Assembly (NCBI GenBank): GCA_948144175.1
Contig: CANXME010002473.1
Location: 328,743 to 392,742, forward strand
Length of the DNA stretch: 64,000 nucleotides
Source of the DNA: Closterium sp. NIES-65
Lineage: Eukaryota > Streptophyta > Zygnematophyceae > Desmidiales > Closteriaceae
Reading direction: 5' to 3'
Below are positions 33,701-45,310 of this stretch, one piece after another (position 1 is the first letter of the stretch; each line of letters begins with the position of its first letter). A program made the translations under genes and the position numbers. The notes under the pieces were generated by a model. That model was not told where the DNA came from, made no database searches, and was given only the letters and a program-made list of their open reading frames with translations.

Positions 33701-34303
33701 GTCCATGTCCATGTCCACGTCCACGTCCACGTCCATGTTCATGTCCACGTCCACGTCCACGTCCAAGTCCACGTCCAAGTCCTCCACGTCCATGTCCACG
33801 TCCACGTCCACGTCCACGTCCACGTCCATGTCCACGTCTACGTTCACGTCCACGTCCACGTCCGTGTCCACGTCCATGTCCACGTCCACGTCCACGTCCA
33901 CGTCCACGTCCACGTCCATGTCCACGTCCATGTCCACGTCCACGTCCACGTCCACGTCCATGTCCACGTCCATGTCCACGTCCACGTCCACCTCCACGTC
34001 CACGTCCACGTCCACGTCCATGTCCACGTCCATGTCCAAGTCCATGTCCACGTCCATGTCCACGTCCATGTCCAAGTCCATGTCCACGTCCAAGTCCACG
34101 TCCATGTCCAAGTCCATGTCCACGTCCAAGTCCTCCACGTCCACGTCCACGTCCATGTCCACATCCACGTCCATGTCCACGTCCACGTTCACATCAATCC
34201 ACATCCAAATCCTCCACGTCCAAGTCTTCCACGTCCACGTCCACGTCCATGTCCATGTCCACGTCCACGTCCAGGTCCACGTCCACGTCTACGTCCATGT
34301 CCA
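30739..34303. repeat. Hexamer array, right arm
   Basis: Reverse complement of 9813-13407 (GTCCAC/ACGTCC reading), 3565 bp. It is 30 bp shorter overall than the left-arm array. One visible difference is a missing 30-bp block near 32630-32700, where two rather than three repeats of a CCACGACCACGTCCACGACC-type unit remain. Confidence 0.95.
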
Positions 34304-34739
34304 GGAGCTTGCCTCGTCCAAGAGCTTGCCCTGTCCAAGAGCTTGCGAGGTCCAGGAGCTTGCCTGGTCTAGGAGCTCGCCTGGTCCAAGAGCTTGCCTG
34401 GTCGAGGAGCGTGCCTGGTTCAGGAGCTTGCCTTTTCCACGAGCGTGCCTGGTCCAGGAGCTTGCCTTGTCCAGGAGCTTTCTTGGTCCGTGAGCTTGCC
34501 TGGTCCAGGAGCTTGCGAGGTCCAGGAGCTTGCCTGGTCCAAGAGCTTGCCTGGTCCAAGAGCTTGCGTGGTCCAGGAGCTTGCCTGGTCCAAGAGCTTG
34601 CCTGGTCTAGGAGCTTGCCTGGTCCAGGAGCTTGCCTGGTCTAGGATCTTGCCTGGTCCAAGAGCTTGGGTGGTCCACGAGCTTGCCTGGTCTAGGAGCT
34701 TGCCTGGTCTAGGAGCTTGCCTGGTCCTGGAGCGTGCCT

Positions 34740-37700
34740 AGTCTACGAGTTTGCCTGGTCCAGAAGCTTGCCTGGTCTAGGAGCTTGCATGGTCCAGGAG
34801 CGTGCCTGGTCCAGGTGCTTGCTTGGTCCAGGAGCTATCCTGGTCCAGGAGCTTGCCTGGTCCAGGAGCTTGCCTGTTCGAGGAGCGTGCCTGGTCCAAG
34901 AGCTTGCCTAGTCCAAGAGCGTGCATGGTCCACGAGCGTGCCTGGTCCATGAACTTGCCTGGTCCAGGAGCTTGCCTAGTCAAGGAGCTTGCCCCGTCAA
35001 GGAGCTTGCCTGGTCCAGGAGCTTTCATGGTTCAGGAGCTTCTCTGGTCTAGGAGCTTGCCTGGTCCAGGAGCTTGTCTGGTCCAGGTTCGTGCCTGGTC
35101 CACGAGTTTGCCTGGTCCAGAAGCTTGCCTGGTCCAGGAGCTTGCCTAGTCTAAGAGCTTGCATGGTCCAGGAGCGTGCCTGGTCCAAGAGCTTGCCTGG
35201 TCTATGAGCTATCCTGGTCCAGGAGCTTGCCTGGTCCAGGAGATTGCCTGGTCCAAGAGCTTGCCTGTTCTAGGAGCGTGCCTGGTCCAAGAGCTTGCCT
35301 AGTCCAAGAGCGTGCATGGTCCACGAGCGTGCCTGGTCCAGGAGCTTGCCTGGTCCAGGAGCTTGCCTGGTCAAGGAGCTTGCCTGGTCCGGGAGCTTGC
35401 CTGGTCCAGGAGCTTGCCTGGTCCACGAGACTGCCTGGTCCAAGAGCTTGCCTCGTCCAGGAGCGTGCACGGTCCACGAGCGTGCCTGGTCCAGGAGTTT
35501 GCCTGGTCCAGGAGCTTGCGTGGTCCAATAGCTTGCTTGGTCCAGAAGCCTGCCTGGTCCAAGAGCTTGCCTGGTCTAGGAGTGTGCCTGTTCCAAGAGC
35601 TTGCATGATCCAGGAGCTTGCGTGGTCGAGGAGCTTGCCTGGTCCAGGAGCTTGCCTGGTCCAGGAGCTTGCCTGGACCAAGAGCTTGCCTGGTCCAAGA
35701 GCTTGCGTGGTCCAGGAGCGTGCCTGGTCCAGGAGCTTGCCTGGTCTAGGAGCTTGCCTGGTCCACGAGCTTGCCTCGTCCAGGAGCGTGCCAGGTCCAG
35801 GAGTTTGCCTGGTCCAGAAGCTTGCCTGGTCCAGGAGCTTGCCTGGTCCAGGAGCTTGCCTGGTCCAGGAGCTTGCCTCTTCCACGAGCATTCCTGGTCC
35901 AGGAGCTTGCCTTGTCTAGGAGCTTTCTTGGTCCGTTAGCTTGCCTGGTACAGGAGCTTGCTTAGTCCAGGAGATTTCCTGGTCCAAGAGCTTGCCTGGT
36001 CCAGTAGCTTGCCTGGTCCAACAGCTTGCCTGGTCCAGGAGCTTGCGTGGTCCAATAGCTTGCTTGGTCCAGAGGTCCAAGAGCTTGCCAGGTCCACGAG
36101 CGTGCCTGGTCCAAGAGCTTGCGTGGTCCAGGAGCTTGCGTGGTCCAGGAGCTTGCCTGGTCCAAGAGCTTGCCTGGTCCAGGAGCTTTGCATGGTCCAA
36201 GAGCTTGCCTGGTCCAAGAGCTTACGTGGTCCAGGAGCTTGCCTGGTCAAGGAGCTTGCCTGGTCTAGGAGCTTGCCTGGTCCAGGAGCTTGCCTGGTCC
36301 TGGAGCGTGCCTAGTCTACGAGTTTGCCTGGTCCAGAAGCTTGCCTGGTCTAGGAGCTTGCATGGTCCAGTAGCGTGCCTGGTCCAGGTGCTTGCTTGGT
36401 CCAGGAGCTATCCTGGTCCAGGAGCTTGCCTGGTCCAGGAGCTTGCCTGTTCGAGGAGCGTGCCTGGTCCAAGAGCTTGCCTGGTCCAAGAGCGTGCATG
36501 GTCCACGAGCGTGCCTGGTCCATGAACTTGCCTGGTCCAGGAGCTTGCCTAGTCAAGGAGCTTGCCCCGTCAAGGAGCTTGCCTGGTCCAGGAGCTTGCA
36601 TGGTTCAGGAGCTTGTCTGGTCTAGGAGCTTGCCTGGTCCAGGAGCTTGTCTGGTCCAGGTTCGTGCCTGGTCCACGAGTTTGCCTGGTCCAGAAGCTTG
36701 CCTGGTCCAGGAGCTTGCCTAGTCTAAGAGCTTGCATGGTCCAGGAGCGTGCCTGGTCCAAGAGCTTGCCTGGTCTATGAGCTATCCTGGTCCAGGAGCT
36801 TGCCTGGTCCAGGAGATTGCCTGGTCCAAGAGCTTGCCTGTTCTAGGAGCGTGCCTGGTCCAAGAGCTTGCCTAGTCCAAGAGCGTGCATGGTCCACGAG
36901 CGTGCCTGGTCCAGGAGCTTGCCTGGTCCAGGAGCTTGCCTGGTCAAGGAGCTTGCCTGGTCCGGGAGCTTGCCTGGTCCAGGAGCTTGCCTGGTCCACG
37001 AGACTGCCTGGTCCAAGAGCTTGCCTCGTCCAGGAGCGTGCACGGTCCACGAGCGTGCCTGGTCCAGGAGTTTGCCTGGTCCAGGAGCTTGCGTGGTCCA
37101 ATAGCTTGCTTGGTCCAGAAGCCTGCCTGGTCCAAGAGCTTGCCTGGTCTAGGAGTGTGCCTGTTCCAAGAGCTTGCATGATCCAGGAGCTTGCGTGGTC
37201 GAGGAGCTTGCCTGGTCCAGGAGCTTGCCTGGTCCAGGAGCTTGCCTGGACCAAGAGCTTGCCTGGTCCAAGAGCTTGCGTGGTCCAGGAGCGTGCCTGG
37301 TCCAGGAGCTTGCCTGGTCTAGGAGCTTGCCTGGTCCACGAGCTTGCCTCGTCCAGGAGCGTGCCAGGTCCAGGAGTTTGCCTGGTCCAGAAGCTTGCCT
37401 GGTCCAGGAGCTTGCCTGGTCCAGGAGCTTGCCTGGTCCAGGAGCTTGCCTCTTCCACGAGCATTCCTGGTCCAGGAGCTTGCCTTGTCTAGGAGCTTTC
37501 TTGGTCCGTTAGCTTGCCTGGTACAGGAGCTTGCTTAGTCCAGGAGATTTCCTGGTCCAAGAGCTTGCCTGGTCCAGTAGCTTGCCTGGTCCAACAGCTT
37601 GCCTGGTCCAGGAGCTTGCGTGGTCCAATAGCTTGCTTGGTCCAGAGGTCCAAGAGCTTGCCAGGTCCACGAGCGTGCCTGGTCCAAGAGCTTGCGTGGT

Positions 37701-39450
37701 CCAGGAGCTTGCGTGGTCCAGGAGCTTGCCTGGTCCAAGAGCTTGCCTGGTCCAGGAGCTTTGCATGGTCCAAGAGCTTGCCTGGTCCAAGAGCTTACGT
37801 GGTCCAGGAGCTTGCCTGGTCAAGGAGCTTGCCTGGTCTAGGAGCTTGCCTGGTCCAGGAGCTTGCCTGGTCCTGGAGCGTGCCTAGTCTACGAGTTTGC
37901 CTGGTCCAGAAGCTTGCCTGGTCTAGGAGCTTGCATGGTCCAGTAGCGTGCCTGGTCCAGGTGCTTGCTTGGTCCAGGAGCTATCCTGGTCCAGGAGCTT
38001 GCCTGGTCCAGGAGCTTGCCTGTTCGAGGAGCGTGCCTGGTCCAAGAGCTTGCCTGGTCCAAGAGCGTGCATGGTCCACGAGCGTGCCTGGTCCATGAAC
38101 TTGCCTGGTCCAGGAGCTTGCCTAGTCAAGGAGCTTGCCCCGTCAAGGAGCTTGCCTGGTCCAGGAGCTTGCATGGTTCAGGAGCTTGTCTGGTCTAGGA
38201 GCTTGCCTGGTCCAGGAGCTTGTCTGGTCCAGGTTCGTGCCTGGTCCACGAGTTTGCCTGGTCCAGAAGCTTGCCTGGTCCAGGAGCTTGCCTAGTCTAA
38301 GAGCTTGCATGGTCCAGGAGCGTGCCTGGTCCAAGAGCTTGCCTGGTCTATGAGCTATCCTGGTCCAGGAGCTTGCCTAGTCCAGGAGATTGCCTGGTCC
38401 AAGAGCTTGCCTGTTCTAGGAGCGTGCCTGGTCCAAGAGCTTGCCTAGTCCAAGAGCGTGCATGGTCCACGAGCGTGCCTGGTCCAGGAGCTTGCCTGGT
38501 CCAGGAGCTTGCCTGGTCAAGGAGCTTGCCTGGTCCGGGAGCTTGCCTGGTCCAGGAGCTTGCCTGGTCCACGAGACTGCCTGGTCCAAGAGCTTGCCTC
38601 GTCCAGGAGCGTGCACGGTCCACGAGCGTGCCTGGTCCAGGAGTTTGCCTGGTCCAGGAGCTTGCGTGGTCCAATAGCTTGCTTGGTCCAGAAGCCTGCC
38701 TGGTCCAAGAGCTTGCCTGGTCTAGGAGTGTGCCTGTTCCAAGAGCTTGCATGATCCAGGAGCTTGCGTGGTCGAGGAGCTTGCCTGGTCCAGGAGCTTG
38801 CCTGGTCCAGGAGCTTGCCTGGACCAAGAGCTTGCCTGGTCCAAGAGCTTGCGTGGTCCAGGAGCGTGCCTGGTCCAGGAGCTTGCCTGGTCTAGGAGCT
38901 TGCCTGGTCCACGAGCTTGCCTCGTCCAGGAGCGTGCCAGGTCCAGGAGTTTGCCTGGTCCAGAAGCTTGCCTGGTCCAGGAGCTTGCCTGGTCCAGGAG
39001 CTTGCCTCTTCCACGAGCATTCCTGGTCCAGGAGCTTGCCTTGTCTAGGAGCTTTCTTGGTCCGTTAGCTTGCCTGGTACAGGAGCTTGCTTAGTCCAGG
39101 AGATTTCCTGGTCCAAGAGCTTGCCTGGTCCAGTAGCTTGCCTGGTCCAACAGCTTGCCTGGTCCAGGAGCTTGCGTGGTCCAATAGCTTGCTTGGTCCA
39201 GAGGTCCAAGAGCTTGCCAGGTCCACGAGCGTGCCTGGTCCAAGAGCTTGCGTGGTCCAGGAGCTTGCGTGGTCCAGGAGCTTGCCTGGTCCAAGAGCTT
39301 GCCTGGTCCAGGAGCTTTGCATGGTCCAAGAGCTTGCCTGGTCCAAGAGCTTACGTGGTCCAGGAGCTTGCCTGGTCAAGGAGCTTGCCTGGTCTAGGAG
39401 CTTGCCTGGTCCAGGAGCTTGCCTGGTCCAGGAGCGTGCCTGATCCACGA
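34740..39450. repeat. Three tandem 1573-bp higher-order units
   Basis: The same ordered series of variant 17-bp units starts near 34802, 36375 and 37948 (offset exactly 1573 each time). The last repeat has a 1556-bp offset at its distal edge (37514 to 39070). The left arm has only two units, so copy number changed after the arms became inverted copies. Confidence 0.88.
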
Positions 39451-40125
39451 GTTTGCCTGGTCCAGAAGCTTGCCTGGTCTAGGAGCTTGCCTAGTCTAGC
39501 AGCTTGCATGGTCCAGGAGCTTGCCTGATCCAGGAGCTTGCCTGGTCTAGGAGCTATCCTGGTCCAGGAGCTTGCCTGGTCCAGGAGCTTGCTTGTTCCA
39601 CGAGCGTGCCTGGTCCTGGAGCTTGCCTTGTCCAAGAGCTTTCTTGGTCCGTTAGCTTGCCTCGTCCAGGAGCTTGCCTGGTCTAGGAGCTTTCCTGGTG
39701 CAAGAGCTTGCCTGGTCCAGGAGTTTGCTTGGTCTAGGAGCTTGCCTAGTCCCGGAGCATGCCTGATCCACGAGCTTGCCTGGTCCAAGAGCGTGCCTGG
39801 ACTAGGAGTGTGCCTGGTCGACGAGCGAGCCTGGTCCAGGAGCTTGCCTGGTCCCGGAGCTTACGTAGTCCAGGAGCTTGCCTGGTCCGGAAGCTTGCCT
39901 GGTCCAGGAGCTTGCCTGGTCTACGAGCTTGCCTGGTCTACGAGCCTGCCTGGTCCAAGGGCTTGCCTGGTCCAGGAGCGTGCTTGGTCCACAAGCGTGC
40001 CTGGTCGAGGAGCTTGCGTGGTCCAGGAGCTTGCCTGGTCCAGGAGCTTGCCTGGTCCAAAAGCTTGCTTGGTGCAGAAGCTTGCCTGGTCCAAGAGCTT
40101 GCCTAGTCCAATAGCTTGCCTTGTC

Positions 40126-43100
40126 AAGGAGCTTGCGTGTTCCAGGAGCTTGCCTGGTCCAGGAGTTTGCCTGGTCCAAGAGCTTGCCCAGTCCAAGTGC
40201 TTGCGTGGTCCAGGAGCTTGCCTGGTCCAGGAGCTTGCCTTGTCTAGGAGCTTGCCTGGTCCAGGAGCTTGCGTGGTCCAGGAGCATGTCTGGTCCACGA
40301 GTTTGCCTGGTCCGGAGGCCTGCCTGGTCCAGGAGCTTGCCTTGTCCAGGAGCTTGCATGGTCTAGGAGCGTGCCTGGTCCAGGATCTTGCGTGGTCCAG
40401 GAGCTATCCTGGTCCAAGAGCTTGCCTGGTCCAGGAGCTTGCCTGGTCCTGGAGAATGCATGTTCGAGGAGCTTGCCTGGTCCTGGAGCTTGCCCGGTCC
40501 AAGATCTTGCTTGGTCCACGAGCGTGCCTGGTCCAAGAGCTTGCCTGGTCCTGAACTTTTCCTCGTCCAGAAGCTTGCCTGGTCCAGGAGCTTGCCTAGT
40601 CCACGAGCTTGCGTGGTCCAGGAGCTCTGGTCCACGAGCTTGCCTGGTCCAAGAGCTTGCCTGATCCAGGAGCGTGCCTAGTCCACGAGCTTGCCTGGTC
40701 CACGAGCTTGCCTGGTCTAGGAGCTTGCCTGGTCTAGGAGCTTGCCTGGTCCTGGAGCGTGCCTGGTCCACGAGCTTGCCTGGTCCAGGAGCTTGCCTGG
40801 TCCAAGAGCTTGCCTGGTCCACGAGCGTGCCTGGTCCAAGAGCTCGCTTGGGCCAGAAGCTTGCCTGGTCCAGGAGCTTACCTGGTCCAAGAGCTTGCCT
40901 GGTCCAGGAGCTTGCCTAGTCCAGGAGCATGCCTCGTCCAGGAGCTTGCCTGGTCCAGGAGCTTGCCTGGTCCAGGAGCATGCCTCGTCCAGGAGCATGC
41001 CTGATCCACGAGCTAGCCTGGTCCAAGAGCTTGCCTGGTCAAGGAGCTTGCCTCGTCCAGGAGCTTGCCTGGTCTGAGAACGTGCCTGGTCCAGGAGCGT
41101 GCCTGGTCCAGGAGCTTGCCTGGTCCAGGAGCGTGCCTGGTCCACGAGCTTGCCTGGTCTAGGAGCTTGCCTCGTCCAGGAGCTTGCCTGGTCTAGGAGG
41201 TGCCTGGTCCAGGAGGTGTGCCTGGTCCAGGAGCTTGCTTGTTCCAGAAGCTTGCCTGGTCCAAGAGCTTGCCTGGTTTAGGAGCGTGCCTAGTCCAAGA
41301 GCTTGCCTGGTCTAGGAGCTTGCCAAGTCCAGGAGCGTGCCTGGTCCAAGAGCTTGCCTGTTCAAGGAGCTTGCCTTGTCCAGGAGCTTGCCTGGTCCAT
41401 GAGCTTGCATGGTCCAGGAGCTTGCCTGGTCCAGGAGCTTGCCTTGTCTAGGAGCTTGCCTGGTCCAAGAGCTTGCTTGGTCCAAGAGATTACGTGGTCC
41501 ACGAGCTTGCCTGGTCCAGGAGCTTGCCTGGTCCAGGAGCTTGCCAGGTCCAGGAGCTTGCCTGGTCCATGAGCTTGCCTGGTCCACGAGCTTGCCTGGT
41601 CCAGGAGCGTGCCTGGTCCAGGAGCTTGCCTGGTCCAAGATCTTGCCTGGTCCAGGAGCTTGCTTGGCCCAGGAGCTTGCCTGGTCCAAGAGCTTGCATG
41701 GTCCAGGAGCGTGCCTGGTCCAAAAGCTTGCATGTTCCAAGAGCTTGCCTGGTCAAGGAGCTTGCCCGGTCCAAGAGCTTGCGTGGTCCAGGAGCTTGCC
41801 TGGTCCAGGAGCTTGCCTGGTCCAGGAGCTTGCCAGGTCCAGGAGCTTGCCTGGTCCAAGAGCTTGCCTAGTCCAATAGCTTGCCTTGTCAAGGAGCTTG
41901 CGTGGTCCAGGAGCTTGTCTGGTCCAAGAGCTTGCGTTCAGGAGCTTGCCTGGTTCAGGAGCTTGCCTGGTCCAGGAGCTTGCCTGGTCAAGGAGCTTGC
42001 CTGGTCCAGGAGCTTGCCTGGTCCAGGAGCTTGCCTGGTCCACGAGCCTGCCTGGTTCAAGAGCTTGCCTGTTCCAGGAGCGTGCATGGTCCACGAGAGT
42101 GCCTGGTCGTAGGAGCTTGCCTAGTCCAGGAGCTTGCCTGGTCCAGGAGCTTGCCTGGTCCAAGAGCTTGCTTGGTCCAGAAGCCTGCCTGGTCCAAGAG
42201 CTTGCTAGGTCGAGGAGCGTGCCTGGTCCAAGAGCTTGCGTTGTCCAGGAGCTTGCGTGTTCCAGGAGCTTGCCTGGTCCAGGAGCTTGCCTGGTCCAAG
42301 AGCTTGCCCAGTCCAAGTGCTTGCGTGGTCCAGGAGCTTGCCTGGTCCAGGAGCTTGCCTGGTCTAGGAGCTTGCCTGGTCCAGGAGCTTGCGTGGTCCA
42401 GGAGCATGTCTGGTCCACGAGTTTGCCTGGTCCGGAGGCTTGCCTGGTCCAGGAGCTTGCCTTGTCCAGGAGCTTGCATGGTCTAGGAGCGTGCCTGGTC
42501 CAGGATCTTGCGTGGTCCAGGAGCTATCCTGGTCCAAGAGCTTGCCTGGTCCAGGAGCTTGCCTGGTCCTGGAGAATGCATGTTCGAGGAGCTTGCCTGG
42601 TCCTGGAGCTTGCCCGGTCCAAGATCTTGCTTGGTCCAAGAGCGTGCCTGGTCCAAGAGCTTGCCTGGTCCTGAAGTTTTCCTCGTCCAGAAGCTTGCCT
42701 GGTCCAGGAGCTTGCCTAGTCCACGAGCTTGCGTGGTCCAGGAGCTCTGGTCCACGAGCTTGCCTGGTCCAAGAGCTTGCCTGATCCAGGAGCGTGCCTA
42801 GTCCACGAGCTTGCCTGGTCCACGAGCTTGCCTGGTCTAGGAGCTTGCCTGGTCTAGGAGCTTGCCTGGTCCAGGAGTGTGCCTGGTCCACGAGCTTGCC
42901 TGGTCCAGGAGCTTGCCTGGTCCAAGAGCTTGCCTGGTCCACGAGCGTGCCTGGTCCAAGAGCTCGCTTGGGCCAGAAGCTTGCCTGGACCAGGAGCTCA
43001 CCTGGTCCAAGAGCTTGCCTGGTCCAGGAGCTTGCCTGGTCCAGGAGCATGCCTCGTCCAGGAGCTTGCCTGGTCCAGGAGCTTGCCTGGTCCATGAGCA

Positions 43101-43901
43101 TGCCTCGTCCAGGAGCATGCCTCATCCACGAGCTAGCCTGGTCCAAGAGCTTGCCTGGTCAAGGAGCTTGCCTCGTCCAGGAGCTTGCCTGGTCTGAGAG
43201 CGTGCCTGGTCCAGGAGCGTGCCTGGTCCAGGAGCTTGCCTGGTCCAGGAGCGTGCCTGGTCCACGAGCTTGCCTGGTCTAGGAGCTTGCCTCGTCCAGG
43301 AGCTTGCCTGGTCTAGGAGGTGCCTGGTCCAGGAGGTGTGCCTGGTCCAGGAGCTTGCTTGTTCCAGAAGCTTGCCTGGTCCAAGAGCTTGCCTGGTTTA
43401 GGAGCGTGCCTAGTCCAAGAGCTTGCCTGGTCTAGGAGCTTGCCAAGTCCAGGAGCGTGCCTGGTCCAAGAGCTTGCCTGTTCAAGGAGCTTGCCTTGTC
43501 CAGGAGCTTGCCTGGTCCATGAGCTTGCATGGTCCAGGAGCTTGCCTGGTCCAGGAGCTTGCCTTGTCTAGGAGCTTGCCTGGTCCAAGAGCTTGCTTGG
43601 TCCAAGAGATTGCGTGGTCCACGAGCTTGCCTGGTCCAGGAGCTTGCCTGGTCCAGGAGCTTGCCAGGTCCAGGAGCTTGCCTGGTCCATGAGCTTGCCT
43701 GGTCCACGAGCTTGCCTGGTCCAGGAGCGTGCCTGGTCCAGGAGCTTGCCTGGTCCAAGATCTTGCCTGGTCCAAAAGCTTGCCTGGCCCAGGAGCTTGC
43801 CTGGTCCAAGAGCTTGCATGGTCCAGGAGCGTGCCTGGTCCAAAAGCTTGCATGTTCCAAGAGCTTGTCTGGTCAAGGAGCTTGCCCGGTCCAAGAGCTT
43901 G
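40126..43901. repeat. Mirror of the 2120-bp-offset duplication
   Basis: Variant patterns at 41303-41572 and 43423-43692, among others, recur at a 2120-bp offset, as in the left arm at 1788-5563. Boundaries are estimated from the mirror coordinates. Confidence 0.8.
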
Positions 43902-45310
43902 CGTGGTCCAGGAGCGTGCCTGGTCCAAGAGCTTGCCTGGTCCAGAAGCTTGCCTGGTCCACGAGCTTGCCTAGTCCATGAGCTAGGTTGGTCCTGAAGC
44001 CTGCCTCGTCCAAGAGCTTGCCTGGTCCAATAGCGTGCCTGGTCTAAGAGCTTGCGTGGTCCACGAGCATGCCTGGTCCAGGAGCTTGCCTGGTCCAGGA
44101 GCTTGCCTTGTCCAGGAGCGTGCCTGGTCCATGAGCTTGCCTGGTCCAGGAGCTTGCCTGGTCTAGGAGCTTGCCTGGTCCAGGAGCGTGCCTGGTCCAC
44201 GAGCTTGCCTTGTCCAGGAGCGTGCGTGATCCTGGAGCGTGCCTGTTCCACGAGCGAGCTTGGTCCAGGAGCTTGCCGGGTCCAAAAGCGTGCCTAGTCC
44301 ACGAGCTTGCCTAGTCCAGGAGCTTGTTTGGTCCAGGAGCTTGCTTGGTCCAGAAGCCTGCCTGGTCCAAGAGCTTGCCTGGTCCAAGAGCGTGCCTAGT
44401 CCAAGAGCTTGCCTGGTCTAGGATCTTGCCTGGTCTATGAGCGTGCCTGGTCCAGGAGCTTGCCTGGTCCCGGAGCTAGCCTTGTCCAGGAGCTTGCCTG
44501 GTCCAGGAGCTTGCTTGGTCCAGGAGCTTGCCTCGTCCAAGAGCTTGACTGGTCCAAGAGCTTGCTTGGTCCAGGAGCTTGCCTGGTCTAGGAGCTTGCC
44601 TGGTCCAGGAGCTTGCCTGGTCTAGGCGCTTTCTGGTCCAAGAGTTTGCTTGGTCCGGAAGCTTGCCGGTCCAGGAGCGTGCATGGTCCATGAGCGTGCC
44701 TAGTCCAGGAGTTTGCCTCGTCTCGAAGCTTGCCTGGTGTAGGAGCTTGCGTGATCCAATAGCTTGCTTGGTCCAGAAGCCTGCTTGGTCCAAGAGCTTG
44801 CCTGGTCCAGGAGCGTGCCCGGTCCAAGAGCTTGCGTTATCCAGGAGCTTGCATGGTCGAGGAGCTTGCCTGGTCCAGGAGCTTACCTGGTCAAGGAGCT
44901 TGCCTGGTCTAGGAGCGTGCTTGGTCCACAAGTTTGCCTGGTTTAGAAGCTTGCCTAGTCCAGGAGCTTGCCTCGTCCAAGAGCTTGCGTGGTCCAGGAG
45001 CTTGCCTAGTCCACGAGCTTGCCTGGTCCAGGAGCTTGCCTGGTCCAGGAGCTTGCCTGGTCCAGGAGCTTGTCTGGTCCAGGAGCTTGCCTGGTCCAGG
45101 AGCTTGCGTGGTCCAAGAGTGTGCCTGGTCTAAGAGCTTGCCTGGTCCAGGAGCTTGCGTGGTCCAGGAGCTTGCCTGGTCCAGGAGTGTGCTTGGTCCA
45201 CGTGTTTGCCTGGATTAGGAGCTTGCCTGGTCCAGGAGCTTGCCTCGTCTAGGAGCTTGCCTGGTCCAGGAGCGTGCCTGGTCCACAAGCTTGCCTGGTC
45301 CAGGAGCTTG

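Larger units (their letters stand above)
34304..45310. repeat. 17-bp array, right arm, reverse polarity
   Basis: About 11 kb of GGAGCTTGCCTGGTCCA units, mirror of 379-9812 plus one additional 1573-bp block. It ends at GAGCTTGTGCAAAATTGC, where the 31-bp array starts. Confidence 0.95.
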
